From IMG/VR virus record IMGVR_UViG_3300033150_001469, positions 1 to 38,499 of that record: 38,499 nucleotides of DNA, one strand, 5' to 3'. The first letter of the stretch is position 1, and every line of letters starts with the position of its first letter. Below are positions 21,377 to 28,984 of this stretch, in pieces. Made by a program: the position numbers and the translations under genes. The notes under the pieces are model-generated. The model was not told where the DNA came from and did not search any database. It worked only from the letters and a program-made list of their open reading frames with translations. This stretch comes from a virus.

Positions 21377-21955
21377 CTATCCGAAGTAGTGCAGATTCCG
21401 GGACATTATCGCGCCGACAACCTTACCGGCCGTCATAATTGCCTGAGGCCGTGTGGGGTCCCCAGTCCAGCCGATGTCGCAGCGCAGCCGGCGGGTGATC
21501 CAGAAATATTCAGACGGAGTGAACCACAGGCCGCGGGCCCTCTGGTCTTGGTGTGACCAGAGGGACCAGCCGAAGAGAACGGGTGTATCTCGGCGGTCTA
21601 CAGCGGCGTATGAAGGAGACGGGATGGGGACTCCCGGTCCAGGCCAAATGCGGGCGATCATTTCCGGCGTGACGGGCGGTCTGCATCTGGGGTAGCCCCG
21701 AAGGCTGGAATGTAGCTCAAGCCGGACGATCCAGAATCCGTCAGTGAGGTGCATGTGATCGTCGGTTTCTCCGTAGCCGTTGGCGAACCGAAACGGAGGT
21801 GCGGACGGCCCCCGGCGGCGTGAGATTTCCTCATCTCTGACAGGCCTGACGCGGTATTCGAAGCGGTAGGGGATGTCCAGCTTGTCGCGTGTGGCCCGGT
21901 CAATGCCGATGTCGCGGGGCGACGGCAGAACCTGATTGACTGCGATGGTAGGCAT
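21377..21955 (-). CDS. Unknown protein, accessory operon
   Basis: 192 residues from ATG 21955 (AAGGAG upstream; two codons earlier is a TTG). The sequence is rich in Trp, Tyr and Pro with beta-like segments (IPYRFEYRVRPVRDEE, GFWIVRLELHSSLRGYP, VLFGWSLWSH). No motif, membrane span or signal peptide is seen. It starts three bases before the preceding gene's stop, in the same translationally coupled series of small genes that all share a GAAAGGAGATT-type leader. Confidence 0.65.
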   Translation of the reverse strand: MPTIAVNQVLPSPRDIGIDRATRDKLDIPYRFEYRVRPVRDEEISRRRGPSAPPFRFANGYGETDDHMHLTDGFWIVRLELHSSLRGYPRCRPPVTPEMIARIWPGPGVPIPSPSYAAVDRRDTPVLFGWSLWSHQDQRARGLWFTPSEYFWITRRLRCDIGWTGDPTRPQAIMTAGKVVGAIMSRNLHYFG

Positions 21956-21957
21956 GG

Positions 21958-22323
21958 TCAATCTCCTTTCGTTGTCTGTACGGACGCGTAAAGCAGGTCG
22001 CCCAGCCCGATGCGGGCGAACCCTTCGATTAGCTCAGCGTTCCCGCCGGTGTCGATGCCGCGAAACTTCCATCCGTGCGCTTCGTTCCAGGCCTTGAAGC
22101 GGCGGATTTCGGCGGCAAACTCCGCGTCGGACTCCGCGACCCAGCGGGTGACGTCGCCTTCGACGTAGTTGAGGATTTCACGCCGGGCAGGGCTGGCCCA
22201 GGTGCCGTAATAGTAGGCGTCCTGGCTGGTGTCGATCTGCGCCCAACCGCGGCTCGGGTGGCACAGCCCGAAATCGAAAGCGTATCGGTCGGACATGGGG
22301 AGGAAAGATCGTTCAATTCTCAT
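21958..22323 (-). CDS. Unknown small protein, accessory operon
   Basis: 121 residues, ATG 22323 with GAAAGGAG upstream. Acidic, with aromatic clusters (YAFDFGLCHPSRGWAQI, DAYYYGTWASP) and a helical second half (AEFAAEIRRFKAWNEAHGWK). No recognised family. It overlaps the end of the upstream gene by 11 bases. Confidence 0.65.
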   Translation of the reverse strand: MRIERSFLPMSDRYAFDFGLCHPSRGWAQIDTSQDAYYYGTWASPARREILNYVEGDVTRWVAESDAEFAAEIRRFKAWNEAHGWKFRGIDTGGNAELIEGFARIGLGDLLYASVQTTKGD

Positions 22324-22825
22324 GGCGAATCTCCTTTCTTGCTTGTGCCTCGTACGATTCCTCGATAATCGGCCAGAACCGCTTCGGCTTCCGTGCTGGA
22401 TTATTCCGGCAACCGGTCTCGTCCTTGATGCGCACGAGCCTATCGCTCTCCCATTCGAGCAAAAAGGTGCCCTCCCGGGTCACGATCGACAGCTTGGCTT
22501 TGCTACCCTGCCGGACTAGTTTGCCGCACATATAGCCGCACTGAGCGGCGACGCGGTGGAGGTGTTTAGATGCTCGCTCGGGCGACCATCGAACGTTCAC
22601 TTCGGCTTCGCCCTGGCCACCGATCACGATGTTGCGCTTCCCCTCTTTCTCCAGCTTTTCGAGGCGCAACAGCCCGATGCCTTCCCTCCAGTTCGCATAT
22701 CGGCGGCCCCGCCCATCATCCGACGCGCTGAAGCAATCGTGGCATCGCTCGTGAGTGAGGCAGTACATGCATGTGGCGCAGCAAACGGGGATATTCATTG
22801 TCGCTTGCGTTGTCGTGTCGTTCAT
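22313..22825 (-). CDS. Cys-rich unknown protein, possible zinc-binding N-terminus
   Basis: 170 residues from ATG 22825 (AAAGGA upstream). Residues ~14-35 have a dense cysteine and histidine set (CCATCMYCLTHERCHDCFSA) able to bind one or two zinc ions; further Cys-x3-Cys follows (CGYMCGK). The C-terminal half is basic with a beta segment (KLSIVTREGTFLLEWESDRL). The build suggests a nucleic-acid-binding or host-interaction protein. No named family is recognised. Confidence 0.65.
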   Translation of the reverse strand: MNDTTTQATMNIPVCCATCMYCLTHERCHDCFSASDDGRGRRYANWREGIGLLRLEKLEKEGKRNIVIGGQGEAEVNVRWSPERASKHLHRVAAQCGYMCGKLVRQGSKAKLSIVTREGTFLLEWESDRLVRIKDETGCRNNPARKPKRFWPIIEESYEAQARKEIRHEN

Positions 22826-22873
22826 CGGGGCTTCCTTTCGCAGTGGTTGTGAGCCGCAAGGGTGCAAGGTGCG

Positions 22874-23008
22874 TCAACCCCAGGGAGCGGCTTCATATGC
22901 CGGCGACGATGTTACGACCGGGTCGACGTGCCGCGAGCCCGGTTGGAACTCGGGTTCGCGGGCCAGGCGGTCTAGGTGTGGTCCGATGTCCTTGTGTGTG
23001 AGCCTCAT
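22874..23008 (-). CDS. Very small unknown protein
   Basis: 44 residues starting MRLTHKDIGPHLDRLARE at ATG 23008, with GAAAGGAG upstream, ending APWG. The ATG overlaps the stop of the preceding gene (ATGA), as elsewhere in this operon, which supports translation. Too short for a functional guess. Confidence 0.55.
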   Translation of the reverse strand: MRLTHKDIGPHLDRLAREPEFQPGSRHVDPVVTSSPAYEAAPWG

Positions 23009-23322
23009 TGCGTGGATCTCCTTTCGCATTGCTTGGGGTTAGACTCTCCGACGTAGAAACTGCAAAGAGCCCGGGGATCCTGGTAGGAAAACCAGCCGGT
23101 TTCCCTGTTGTAGGTTGCCTTAGCTGCTGGACCGTAATACGTCGCCGGGCCGTCATCTTCGACGGAGAACACACAAACCAAGCGGCCGTCGTCATAGGAT
23201 CCTGGCGACGGCTGATAGCCGCGCTTCTGGAGCAGCGCCTTGAAACCGGGCAGATCCCAAGATTGCGGCAGGGGCAGCTTGTTGCGACGGCCGCGCTTGT
23301 TTCGGGCAGTTGCGGTAGTCAT
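23005..23322 (-). CDS. Unknown small protein, accessory operon
   Basis: 105 residues, ATG 23322 with GAAAGGA upstream. A basic N-terminus (ARNKRGRRNK) is followed by a compact domain with aromatic strands (VFSVEDDGPATYYGPAAKAT, ETGWFSYQD). It could bind nucleic acid through the basic end, but no motif proves it. Coupled by overlap to the 44-residue gene. Confidence 0.62.
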   Translation of the reverse strand: MTTATARNKRGRRNKLPLPQSWDLPGFKALLQKRGYQPSPGSYDDGRLVCVFSVEDDGPATYYGPAAKATYNRETGWFSYQDPRALCSFYVGESNPKQCERRSTQ

Positions 23323-23351
23323 CGTGCTTTCCTTTCGATAAGCCGAAGGTG

Positions 23352-23573
23352 TTAGACCGGAATGATGCGGGCTTTGGGATATCGGCTTGCTAGTCGGGCG
23401 GCGGCTTCGCGTGATGGGAATCGGTGAGCCTTAGAAGGGTCGGGAGTCCATCGGGAACGCGGGTTGTCGGAATGTGGGTCGGGCGGGACGGCGACATAAA
23501 AGATGGACGGGGTGCAGCGCGGGCAAGGATCTTCGATGATGTAGGCTTTGGGCTGGGGACTTGTAGTGGTCAT
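23352..23573 (-). CDS. Unknown small protein, first gene of the accessory operon
   Basis: 73 residues from ATG 23573 (AAGGAG eight bases upstream; the frame stays open to 23645 but that start lies too close to the promoter). A single CPRC pair (IIEDPCPRCTPSIFYVAV) and a basic end (SREAAARLASRYPKARIIPV). It is the first gene behind the sigma70-type promoter at 23646-23673, so it is probably expressed early by host polymerase. Function unknown. Confidence 0.62.
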   Translation of the reverse strand: MTTTSPQPKAYIIEDPCPRCTPSIFYVAVPPDPHSDNPRSRWTPDPSKAHRFPSREAAARLASRYPKARIIPV

Positions 23574-23645
23574 CGTTAATCTCCTTCGTGCTGGTGGAAA
23601 CGTGTTTGCGTCGCGGTCGCCAGTCGATCGCGCCTTTCTACGCAT

Positions 23646-23673
23646 ATGGTAGCCAAAAGCGGCAACGTGTCAA
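23646..23673 (-). promoter_or_regulatory. Sigma70-type promoter for the accessory/int operon
   Basis: On the minus strand, a perfect TTGACA (23673-23668), a 16-base spacer and TACCAT (23651-23646, 4 of 6 -10 bases). A very AT-rich upstream element (A-tract and TATAAAA, 23676-23698) lies just before the -35, like an UP element. It reads into the gene at 23352-23573 and the following series of small genes down to int. Confidence 0.65.
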
Positions 23674-24477
23674 TAGGATTTTATATTTTTTTTTGCAGGA
23701 ATTGCTAGCCATTCGGAGAGTGCGCGCACTACGGGCCGAAGATAATAGGCGGTAGCCGGCGCCGAGTGAGTTTGCCGGCAAAGCATATCGGCCGGCAATA
23801 TGAGCCCGGGCCGGATGGCCCGGGCCGGCAAGCCGGCAAAGTACATCGGCCGGCAACATGAGCCCGGGCCGGCTAAGTCAGCCGGCAAGTCGGCGAAGTA
23901 CATGGGCCAGGAATCCGACGGACGGATGGAGAAAAAAGCAGGGGACATAGGACTAGGATTACGTCCGGAAAGTATCGGACCGGCTGCCAGCTGCCGGCTG
24001 CCGGCTAAGAGACCGGCTTGCAGCGGAGAGTGGAGGATCGGCACAAACCGCGCACAGAAGCGCCGTAAGTATCGGGAAATAAAGAGCAGGGTGTTAGCTT
24101 CCGTAGCTACATGCCCGGGCGAAGCCGGCTTTTCCGGCCGATTGCCGGCTGCCGGCGGAAGACCACCAGGGGCCGGAGACCGGGGCCGGGGGGGCGGCCG
24201 CGGCCGGATGAGACCTGATTAGGCACTTACAAGTTCCCACTTCGAACTTCTGGAGCATTTCTTGGGCAGTTGGCCGGTAGCGGGCCGGGGGTTTTTGATC
24301 GTCGGCGCCGAGTTTTCGGATTTTGGGGAGAAACCCGCCCTCAATGCCGTTTTAGGAACGAAAAACGGGGCGAAGTCGTCTTGATCGGCCAGAGAGTCGA
24401 GTTTAGTCGAGATCGTCGCTCCTGCGATTCTAATCACGCAGTTTTGCCGGGTTCTAGGAGACTCTGCGGGCCGTGGT
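23674..24477. other. Non-coding region between late and early genes; possible genome-end region
   Basis: About 800 bases with no convincing gene. Open frames exist on both strands but are made of repeated GCCGGC words. The segment 23760-24200 is dominated by GCCGGC/CCGGC palindromes and direct repeats. In T7-like phages the packaging start and terminal repeats lie after the terminase and before the early genes, which is this place. The part 24220-24477 is less GC-rich and shows nothing I can name. Confidence 0.5.
23774..23872. repeat. Pair of 41-bp direct repeats in the intergenic region
   Basis: 23774-23814 and 23832-23872 are the same 41-base unit with three or four mismatches, 58 bases apart. 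The unit reads GCCGGCAAAG, a six-base variable patch, then GGCCGGCAA and ATGAGCCCGGGCCGG. A shortened third copy starts at 23881. The unit holds several palindromic GCCGGC and CCCGGG words. It could be a protein-binding site for packaging or a regulator. Confidence 0.75.
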
Positions 24478-26142
24478 TCACGGGAAGCAGGGCCTCTCGA
24501 TGATGCCCGCCATGATCTCCCGGCTCCCCCCGAGCACGGTTGCCGGGTCACCCAGCCAGGTGTCGATCCGGCAGCCGTCGACCTCGATCTGTCGGAAGGG
24601 CCGCAGGGCGGTCCAGAATCGTCGCTTCAGCTCGCAGGCACACCGCCGTTGATGGTAGTTTTCCGAGAGTTCCAGATTTCGGATTCGTTGGTAGGCCTGC
24701 TGGGTGTACCGAAGGTCATTAATGCCCTCGCGGATAGCTTCGAGGCTGTACGTTCCGACCCAGCTGTTCGGTGCCCTGTAGGCCAAGGTTGACGGTCCGC
24801 CGACGGTCCAGGGATAGCTCAGCGGCTTCTGGCCCTCGGTTCGGTAGAGCGTCCAGCCCATCGCCCCGTCCAGGTGGCTGTTGAACAGCAGGAAGCCGTA
24901 GAGCATACGGGTCAGGGCTGGATCGCGGACAAGCCCGGCGGCCCAATACCACAGCTCCAGCCGGTTTCGTTTGGAGGGAAGCTGCGGCCCGTCGGCGTCC
25001 CATGCCGTTCGGGCGAACTCGGCCTGGAGCGCCGCCAGGTAGGCGTAGAGGTCCTCGTTATAATCCTCATACGGCGGACCGAGGTTAAGGTTTTGAACGG
25101 CAAGACCATAGCTTGCGGCCTCAAGCGGCTCGTAGTAGCGAACGCCGTAGGTGGCCTCGATTTCGTCGTAGAGCTCGCTGTGGCGGTCGGCCAGCTGCTC
25201 GGCGCAGTCGAACGTCAGGGACGTAATGACCAACCCGTTCGCCGAATGGATCGACTGGCTCTTCTGACAGTGCAGATAGGCCAACTCAAGACTCTTATGC
25301 GGCTCGTCGACCCCGTAGTTCCACTGCGTCAGCCCGGGGTACTGCTGGACCCCCAGCAGCGGGGCGGCAATGTTGATAAAGTGCTTGATCCCGGCCGCAA
25401 CGAGTTGTTGGTGCTCCTCCGTCAGGTTGTCGTACCGGAGGATCTCGAAGTTCATCTCCTGACACAGATCAAGGGTCGGCGGCTCAAGGGGGTCGTCCTG
25501 ATCGTGGAGATCGGTGTAGACGCCCAGGACGTTGCCGGAATGGGCCTGGAGGGCGAAGGTCCGGACCATGACCACGAACGGGACGGCGAGGATAAGTTCT
25601 TGCGTCGCCGCATCTTCGATTTCGATACAGCCCTCGTAGCGACCTGCCGCTACGTCGGGCGGCACGCTGACGGTCACGAGGACCAGCCGCACATCGCCCG
25701 GATTCATTGCCAGCAGGTCCAGCCGGCCGGCCGGAACATAGTCCGGCAAGATCGGGTCGTCATCGTCCTTGTGATCGTCGTACTCCTGCTCGTTTTGAAG
25801 CAGCACGTCGGGGAGTTCTATCCCCGGGTCGCTTTCCTTCCCGAGTCGCTCTCGGAGGACCCGCGTGTAGGCGTCCCGGCGGTAGACCATCATTACAACC
25901 CGGAGCTTTACGTTCGCGGCGCTTAGGTGCTCGGAGCCGTAATCTAGGCCAGAACAGGACAGCCTGGTCGCCGGCACGCTTGCCGTCGCCTGCAACGTCA
26001 GCATGGCCGATGTCGTTTCGTTGACCGCAGCTCTGAGCAACAGGGGGCGGTTTACGGATATGGCTTCGGCATTCGGCGGCAAGGTGTTGGCCAGCAGGTT
26101 CACGGGCAGCGAGGGCGTACGGTAGGCCAGCAGGTCCGCCAT
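24478..26142 (-). CDS. DUF4091-like putative glycoside hydrolase, virion-associated candidate
   Basis: 554 residues. The N-terminal ~200 residues are beta-sandwich-like, with a VPPDVAAGRYEGCIEIED segment matching the 'VPxDAPAGxYxG' strand of DUF4091 proteins. The central part resembles a TIM-barrel enzyme (WNYGVDEPHKS, RLELWYWAAGL), and the C-terminus has SWVGTYSLEAIREGINDLRY, typical of DUF4091 ('EAIREGIDDYxYL'). DUF4091 families are usually carbohydrate-active. GGAGG precedes the ATG, which overlaps the terminase end region. As last gene of the late block it may be a receptor- or capsule-degrading enzyme or a lysis enzyme. I know of no T7-like counterpart at this position. Confidence 0.6.
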   Translation of the reverse strand: MADLLAYRTPSLPVNLLANTLPPNAEAISVNRPLLLRAAVNETTSAMLTLQATASVPATRLSCSGLDYGSEHLSAANVKLRVVMMVYRRDAYTRVLRERLGKESDPGIELPDVLLQNEQEYDDHKDDDDPILPDYVPAGRLDLLAMNPGDVRLVLVTVSVPPDVAAGRYEGCIEIEDAATQELILAVPFVVMVRTFALQAHSGNVLGVYTDLHDQDDPLEPPTLDLCQEMNFEILRYDNLTEEHQQLVAAGIKHFINIAAPLLGVQQYPGLTQWNYGVDEPHKSLELAYLHCQKSQSIHSANGLVITSLTFDCAEQLADRHSELYDEIEATYGVRYYEPLEAASYGLAVQNLNLGPPYEDYNEDLYAYLAALQAEFARTAWDADGPQLPSKRNRLELWYWAAGLVRDPALTRMLYGFLLFNSHLDGAMGWTLYRTEGQKPLSYPWTVGGPSTLAYRAPNSWVGTYSLEAIREGINDLRYTQQAYQRIRNLELSENYHQRRCACELKRRFWTALRPFRQIEVDGCRIDTWLGDPATVLGGSREIMAGIIERPCFP

Positions 26143-26145
26143 GTC

Positions 26146-27852
26146 CTACACCTCCGCCCAGCGGGGGGCTGGAGAGTTGACCTTGATGCCGCATTTTTCG
26201 AGGTCCTGATAATAGAGCTCTAGGTCGAAGGCCTTGGCCTGCTCTTCGGCATCCTGGTTCAGCATCTCGCGGAAGAGGTTCACGGCGGCAGCCAGGGCCT
26301 CGACGCGGTCGTCATGCGGCAAGGAATTGCGATCGCGCGTAATCCGCGTAACCTGCCACATAGCCTCTCGGTCGGCAGCGACGGATGTGTCCAGCACAAG
26401 GCGGTGCTGGTTCATCACGGGTTCCAGGGCTTCGATGATGCGAAGCTCCTTCTGGCCGCTGTTGTGGACAGTTTCGACGCTGCACTCCCAACCGTCCGGG
26501 TAGGCATCGTCCCGGCCGGGTTCCAGCACGTGCCTGCGGATGATCGGCTGGATAAGCTGAGCGAGCATGTCGCCGCCGAAGTTGCTTTCGATAACCAGTT
26601 CCCAGCAGTGGTACTGGCGCAGTTCCTTGACGATCCGGGTCAGGTTTTCGATGGTCGCCTTCGGCCCCTTGCCGCCGATCGCGCCCAGTCGCTTGACGTA
26701 CAGAAAGCCGTGAAGCTGGCCGACGATGGCCCAGGCCATTTCGTCCTCGCCTGCGCCGGCCGGATCCAGGAAGGCCTTGCAGCCAACGTAGGGCGCCCAC
26801 TGCTCGGCAACCATTGCCGGGCCGTAGAAGCACGTGTCGTCGCCGAGCCCCACGCCGGGGATCTCCTCCACGATTGTCGGACCGTAGGCGTTTCGCTGCC
26901 CCCAGGCCAGCATGGTCGGGGCCTGGACCGGGTCGACGGACGTGACGATGAAGTCGCGGAGCTTCAGCGGGTGCCGGTCAGCCTCTTCCAGCTTGGTGAT
27001 GAGCTGGTACTGCATCAGCCAGCCTGACCGGCCGCTGGTCAGTTCCTTCTCCTGAAGCTCTACATCGCTGAATCGCTCAGGCCAGGTCGGTTCGCCGGGG
27101 CGGATTCTGCCGGCCGCATGGGCCTGCGCTAATCGGGGAGAAATGTAGGGCGTCGGCTCGCCGTCCTGCGGATAGCGGGCTGGCCACGAGCGAAAGGTGA
27201 ACCCGCGTTCCTCGACGAGGAAGTCGTAGAGGCTCTCTTCGTGGTGAGGCGTTCCCAGGAAGACGATGTCGCCGCCGGGAAAGAGAATGTGGGTGAACTC
27301 CTCGCAGCGATGGCGAAGGGCCTCTCGCTGGCTCCTGGTCATGGAGTTTTCCTTCTCCTCCACGTCATCGGCCACGATCAGCGAGGCCCGGCCGCCGGTC
27401 ATCTGGCCGGTCATGCCGCAGGTCCAGACCGAAGGGACGGCTTGCCGCTGGCAGGGACCGACGTCGAACTGTGTGGCCGAATCCCGTTGCCAGGAATTGG
27501 GAATCGGTGCCAGATGGTTCAGCCACGGGATCCGGTCGATCCAGCCGCGAATCAGGAACAGGCTGCGCTCGGCCATTCGGTTCGACTTGGAGGCGATCAG
27601 GATTCGCTCCTGAGGGTTCCGCAACAGCCGCCAGAGGACGTAGGCGTTGGTGATGTACGTCTTGCCGAGCCCGCGAAACCCTCGCACGCCGCGGAATCGC
27701 GGGCCGTTGGAGACCCAGTCGGCGATGTCGTACTGTACCCAGCTCGGATCGGCGTGGCCGACCAGTCGCCAAAGCTCGCGCAGGAAGAACAAGAAGTCGT
27801 CTCGGAGGCGGTCAAGGTACTTGGTTTTCGTCGAGGTCTTCCTGGGCGGCAT
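26146..27852 (-). CDS. Terminase large subunit (T7 gp19-like)
   Basis: 568 residues, near T7 gp19 (586). ATPase domain: Walker A GFRGLGKT (~58-65) and Walker B SLIVADDVE (~157-165, acidic pair at ~162-163). An FLGTPHHEESLYD segment is the coupling motif. The nuclease domain holds KAFLDPAGAGEDEMAWAIV and further acids near VIESNFGGD. It pumps and cuts DNA at the portal. The ATG lies inside the small-subunit gene, with GGAG ten bases upstream. T7-type terminases often cut terminally repeated genomes. Confidence 0.95.
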   Translation of the reverse strand: MPPRKTSTKTKYLDRLRDDFLFFLRELWRLVGHADPSWVQYDIADWVSNGPRFRGVRGFRGLGKTYITNAYVLWRLLRNPQERILIASKSNRMAERSLFLIRGWIDRIPWLNHLAPIPNSWQRDSATQFDVGPCQRQAVPSVWTCGMTGQMTGGRASLIVADDVEEKENSMTRSQREALRHRCEEFTHILFPGGDIVFLGTPHHEESLYDFLVEERGFTFRSWPARYPQDGEPTPYISPRLAQAHAAGRIRPGEPTWPERFSDVELQEKELTSGRSGWLMQYQLITKLEEADRHPLKLRDFIVTSVDPVQAPTMLAWGQRNAYGPTIVEEIPGVGLGDDTCFYGPAMVAEQWAPYVGCKAFLDPAGAGEDEMAWAIVGQLHGFLYVKRLGAIGGKGPKATIENLTRIVKELRQYHCWELVIESNFGGDMLAQLIQPIIRRHVLEPGRDDAYPDGWECSVETVHNSGQKELRIIEALEPVMNQHRLVLDTSVAADREAMWQVTRITRDRNSLPHDDRVEALAAAVNLFREMLNQDAEEQAKAFDLELYYQDLEKCGIKVNSPAPRWAEV

Positions 27853-28159
27853 GTTCGTCGATCTCCGGTAACCTCAGCGGCTCGAACTCTTCCTCGGCCA
27901 GGCGATCACGGACCTCCATGATGGGATCGTCGGGCGTCGGCACCTTGGAGATGCCAAGATCCCGAACGCGCTGTCGGGCAACGTTGAGATAGCTCGCCGG
28001 CGCGGGCCGGTAGACGATCTTGCCGTGTTTGTCCCGGACTACGCGGCCGGCGTTGTCCACGAGGGGAACGCCCTTGGTGATCACATCGAGCAGCATCTTG
28101 TCCAGGGCCTCGGAGATCTTCTCGCCTCGCTCGGTTGTCGGATCTGAAGGCGTGGGCAT
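27812..28159 (-). CDS. Terminase small subunit (T7 gp18-like)
   Basis: 115 residues, AAGGAG upstream of the ATG. The RPAPASYLNVARQRVRDLGI segment (~50-72) with TPDDPI after it matches the 'aeLnviRqfLkdnGi' core of T7-like DNA maturase A proteins. The N-terminus is an acidic helix and the C-terminus is acidic and unstructured. It recognises concatemer DNA for packaging. It overlaps the large-subunit gene by 41 bases, so levels are coupled. Confidence 0.85.
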   Translation of the reverse strand: MPTPSDPTTERGEKISEALDKMLLDVITKGVPLVDNAGRVVRDKHGKIVYRPAPASYLNVARQRVRDLGISKVPTPDDPIMEVRDRLAEEEFEPLRLPEIDEHAAQEDLDENQVP

Positions 28160-28161
28160 AA

Positions 28162-28581
28162 CTACTCCTTCCTGATTCTCCGGCTTGGCGGCTTGAGCCC
28201 CGTCGTGAAGGCCGCCGCCAGAACGGTTCCCAGGCAGTTCCAGGCCGCTTCGGCGCGCTTGGTGTTGTGGATCGCTGCCGGGATTCCTGTATCGGCGGCC
28301 CAGACGTGGGCCAATTCGTGAAACAGAACGACAAGCGGCGGGTCCTGGACGGCGCGAATCCTCCCCGTGTTCAGCCAGATGCGAGCGGACTTCTCGGCTA
28401 TCACGTAGACGACCAGGCCGCTGGGACTCTCCTTGCGGTCTTCCTCGTCAACCCAGCTTGGGGGCTGGCCGGAGACATCGACGTCGAAGACCCAGTCTTG
28501 CATCCAGAAGCACGACTGGAACCATCGAACGGCTCGCTCGACGGTCGCGGCCGACGGCATGGCGGCTCGGCGGGTCCTCAC
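28162..28581 (-). CDS. Zincin-like putative metallopeptidase (HELAH)
   Basis: 139 residues from a GTG at 28581 that overlaps the preceding stop; ATG 28560 is an alternative. The motif VVLFHELAHVWA (~83-94) is the HExxH zinc site, with a SprT/ImmA-like setting: beta strands before it (LVVYVIAEKSARIWLN) and a helix after (KRAEAAWNCLGTVLAA). The third zinc ligand is not certain. It lies between the terminase and a small basic protein. Possible roles are cleavage of a host or virion protein, or of a repressor (ImmA-like), but none is shown. Confidence 0.68.
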   Translation of the reverse strand: MRTRRAAMPSAATVERAVRWFQSCFWMQDWVFDVDVSGQPPSWVDEEDRKESPSGLVVYVIAEKSARIWLNTGRIRAVQDPPLVVLFHELAHVWAADTGIPAAIHNTKRAEAAWNCLGTVLAAAFTTGLKPPSRRIRKE

Positions 28582-28757
28582 CTTCGCCTCGCCCGGTTGA
28601 TGTGCTCGGCCTGTGCCTCGGCCCGGGCGCGGCTGCGATGCCCGCCGCCGTCGACAGGCTTGCCGGGCAGGCCGCTTTCCGTCCTGGCCCTGGCGATGCG
28701 ACCGTTGGGTTCGACGATGCGGTACTTTCCCCCTCTGCGCTCGACGTGGACGGGCAT
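28578..28757 (-). CDS. Small conserved-type phage protein (MPVHVERRGGKYR)
   Basis: 59 residues from ATG 28757. The pattern MPV-x-V-x-RRGGKYRIVEP at the start, a glycine-rich middle (KPVDGGGHRSR) and a basic helix with Ala/Gln near the end (RAEAQAEHINRARR) match a very common class of small phage proteins of unknown function. The stop overlaps the GTG of the zincin gene (GTGA), which supports both starts. It is probably nucleic-acid binding because of the charge. Confidence 0.7.
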   Translation of the reverse strand: MPVHVERRGGKYRIVEPNGRIARARTESGLPGKPVDGGGHRSRARAEAQAEHINRARRR

Positions 28758-28760
28758 GGC

Positions 28761-28958
28761 TCACCGTCGCTTTCGCGGGCGGAGCTTGCTGAGCGTCCTG
28801 GCAAGGCGTGCCCGCCGGCCGACGGCTCCCTTGCGCTTGGCCGCCGCCTTGAGCTTGCTGCTGGGAATCTTCTTGCCCTGCGGCACGCCCAGATCACGGT
28901 GAAGCTGGCCGGGCCGCTTGATCGCGCGTTGGATCCACTTCCTTTTCCTAGTAGCCAT
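28761..28958 (-). CDS. Small basic phage protein (KWIQRAIKRPG)
   Basis: 65 residues, strongly basic, start MATRKRKWIQRAIKRPGQLH with GGGAG upstream. The KWIQ-x-AIK-x-PGxL opening and the RRARLARTLSKLR end are the hallmark of a small protein widely found in phages near packaging and structural genes. It is likely a DNA-binding or virion protein; function is not established. Confidence 0.75.
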   Translation of the reverse strand: MATRKRKWIQRAIKRPGQLHRDLGVPQGKKIPSSKLKAAAKRKGAVGRRARLARTLSKLRPRKRR

Positions 28959-28984
28959 AGCTGAATCTCCCGTGAGACTTGAGG

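Noticed and set aside
23670-24222. Overlapping ORFs of 124 (minus) and 140 (plus) codons
   Set aside because: They consist of translated GCCGGC-rich repeats, differ in frame between repeats and lack ribosome binding sites. Treated as non-coding repeat region.
24219-24551. 110-codon minus ORF downstream of the DUF4091-like gene
   Set aside because: Its upstream part overlaps the 3' end of that gene, it has no ribosome binding site and the composition is not protein-like. A real short gene here cannot be fully excluded.
24874-25926. 350-codon open frame on the plus strand
   Set aside because: Antisense shadow of the DUF4091-like gene; no domain features.
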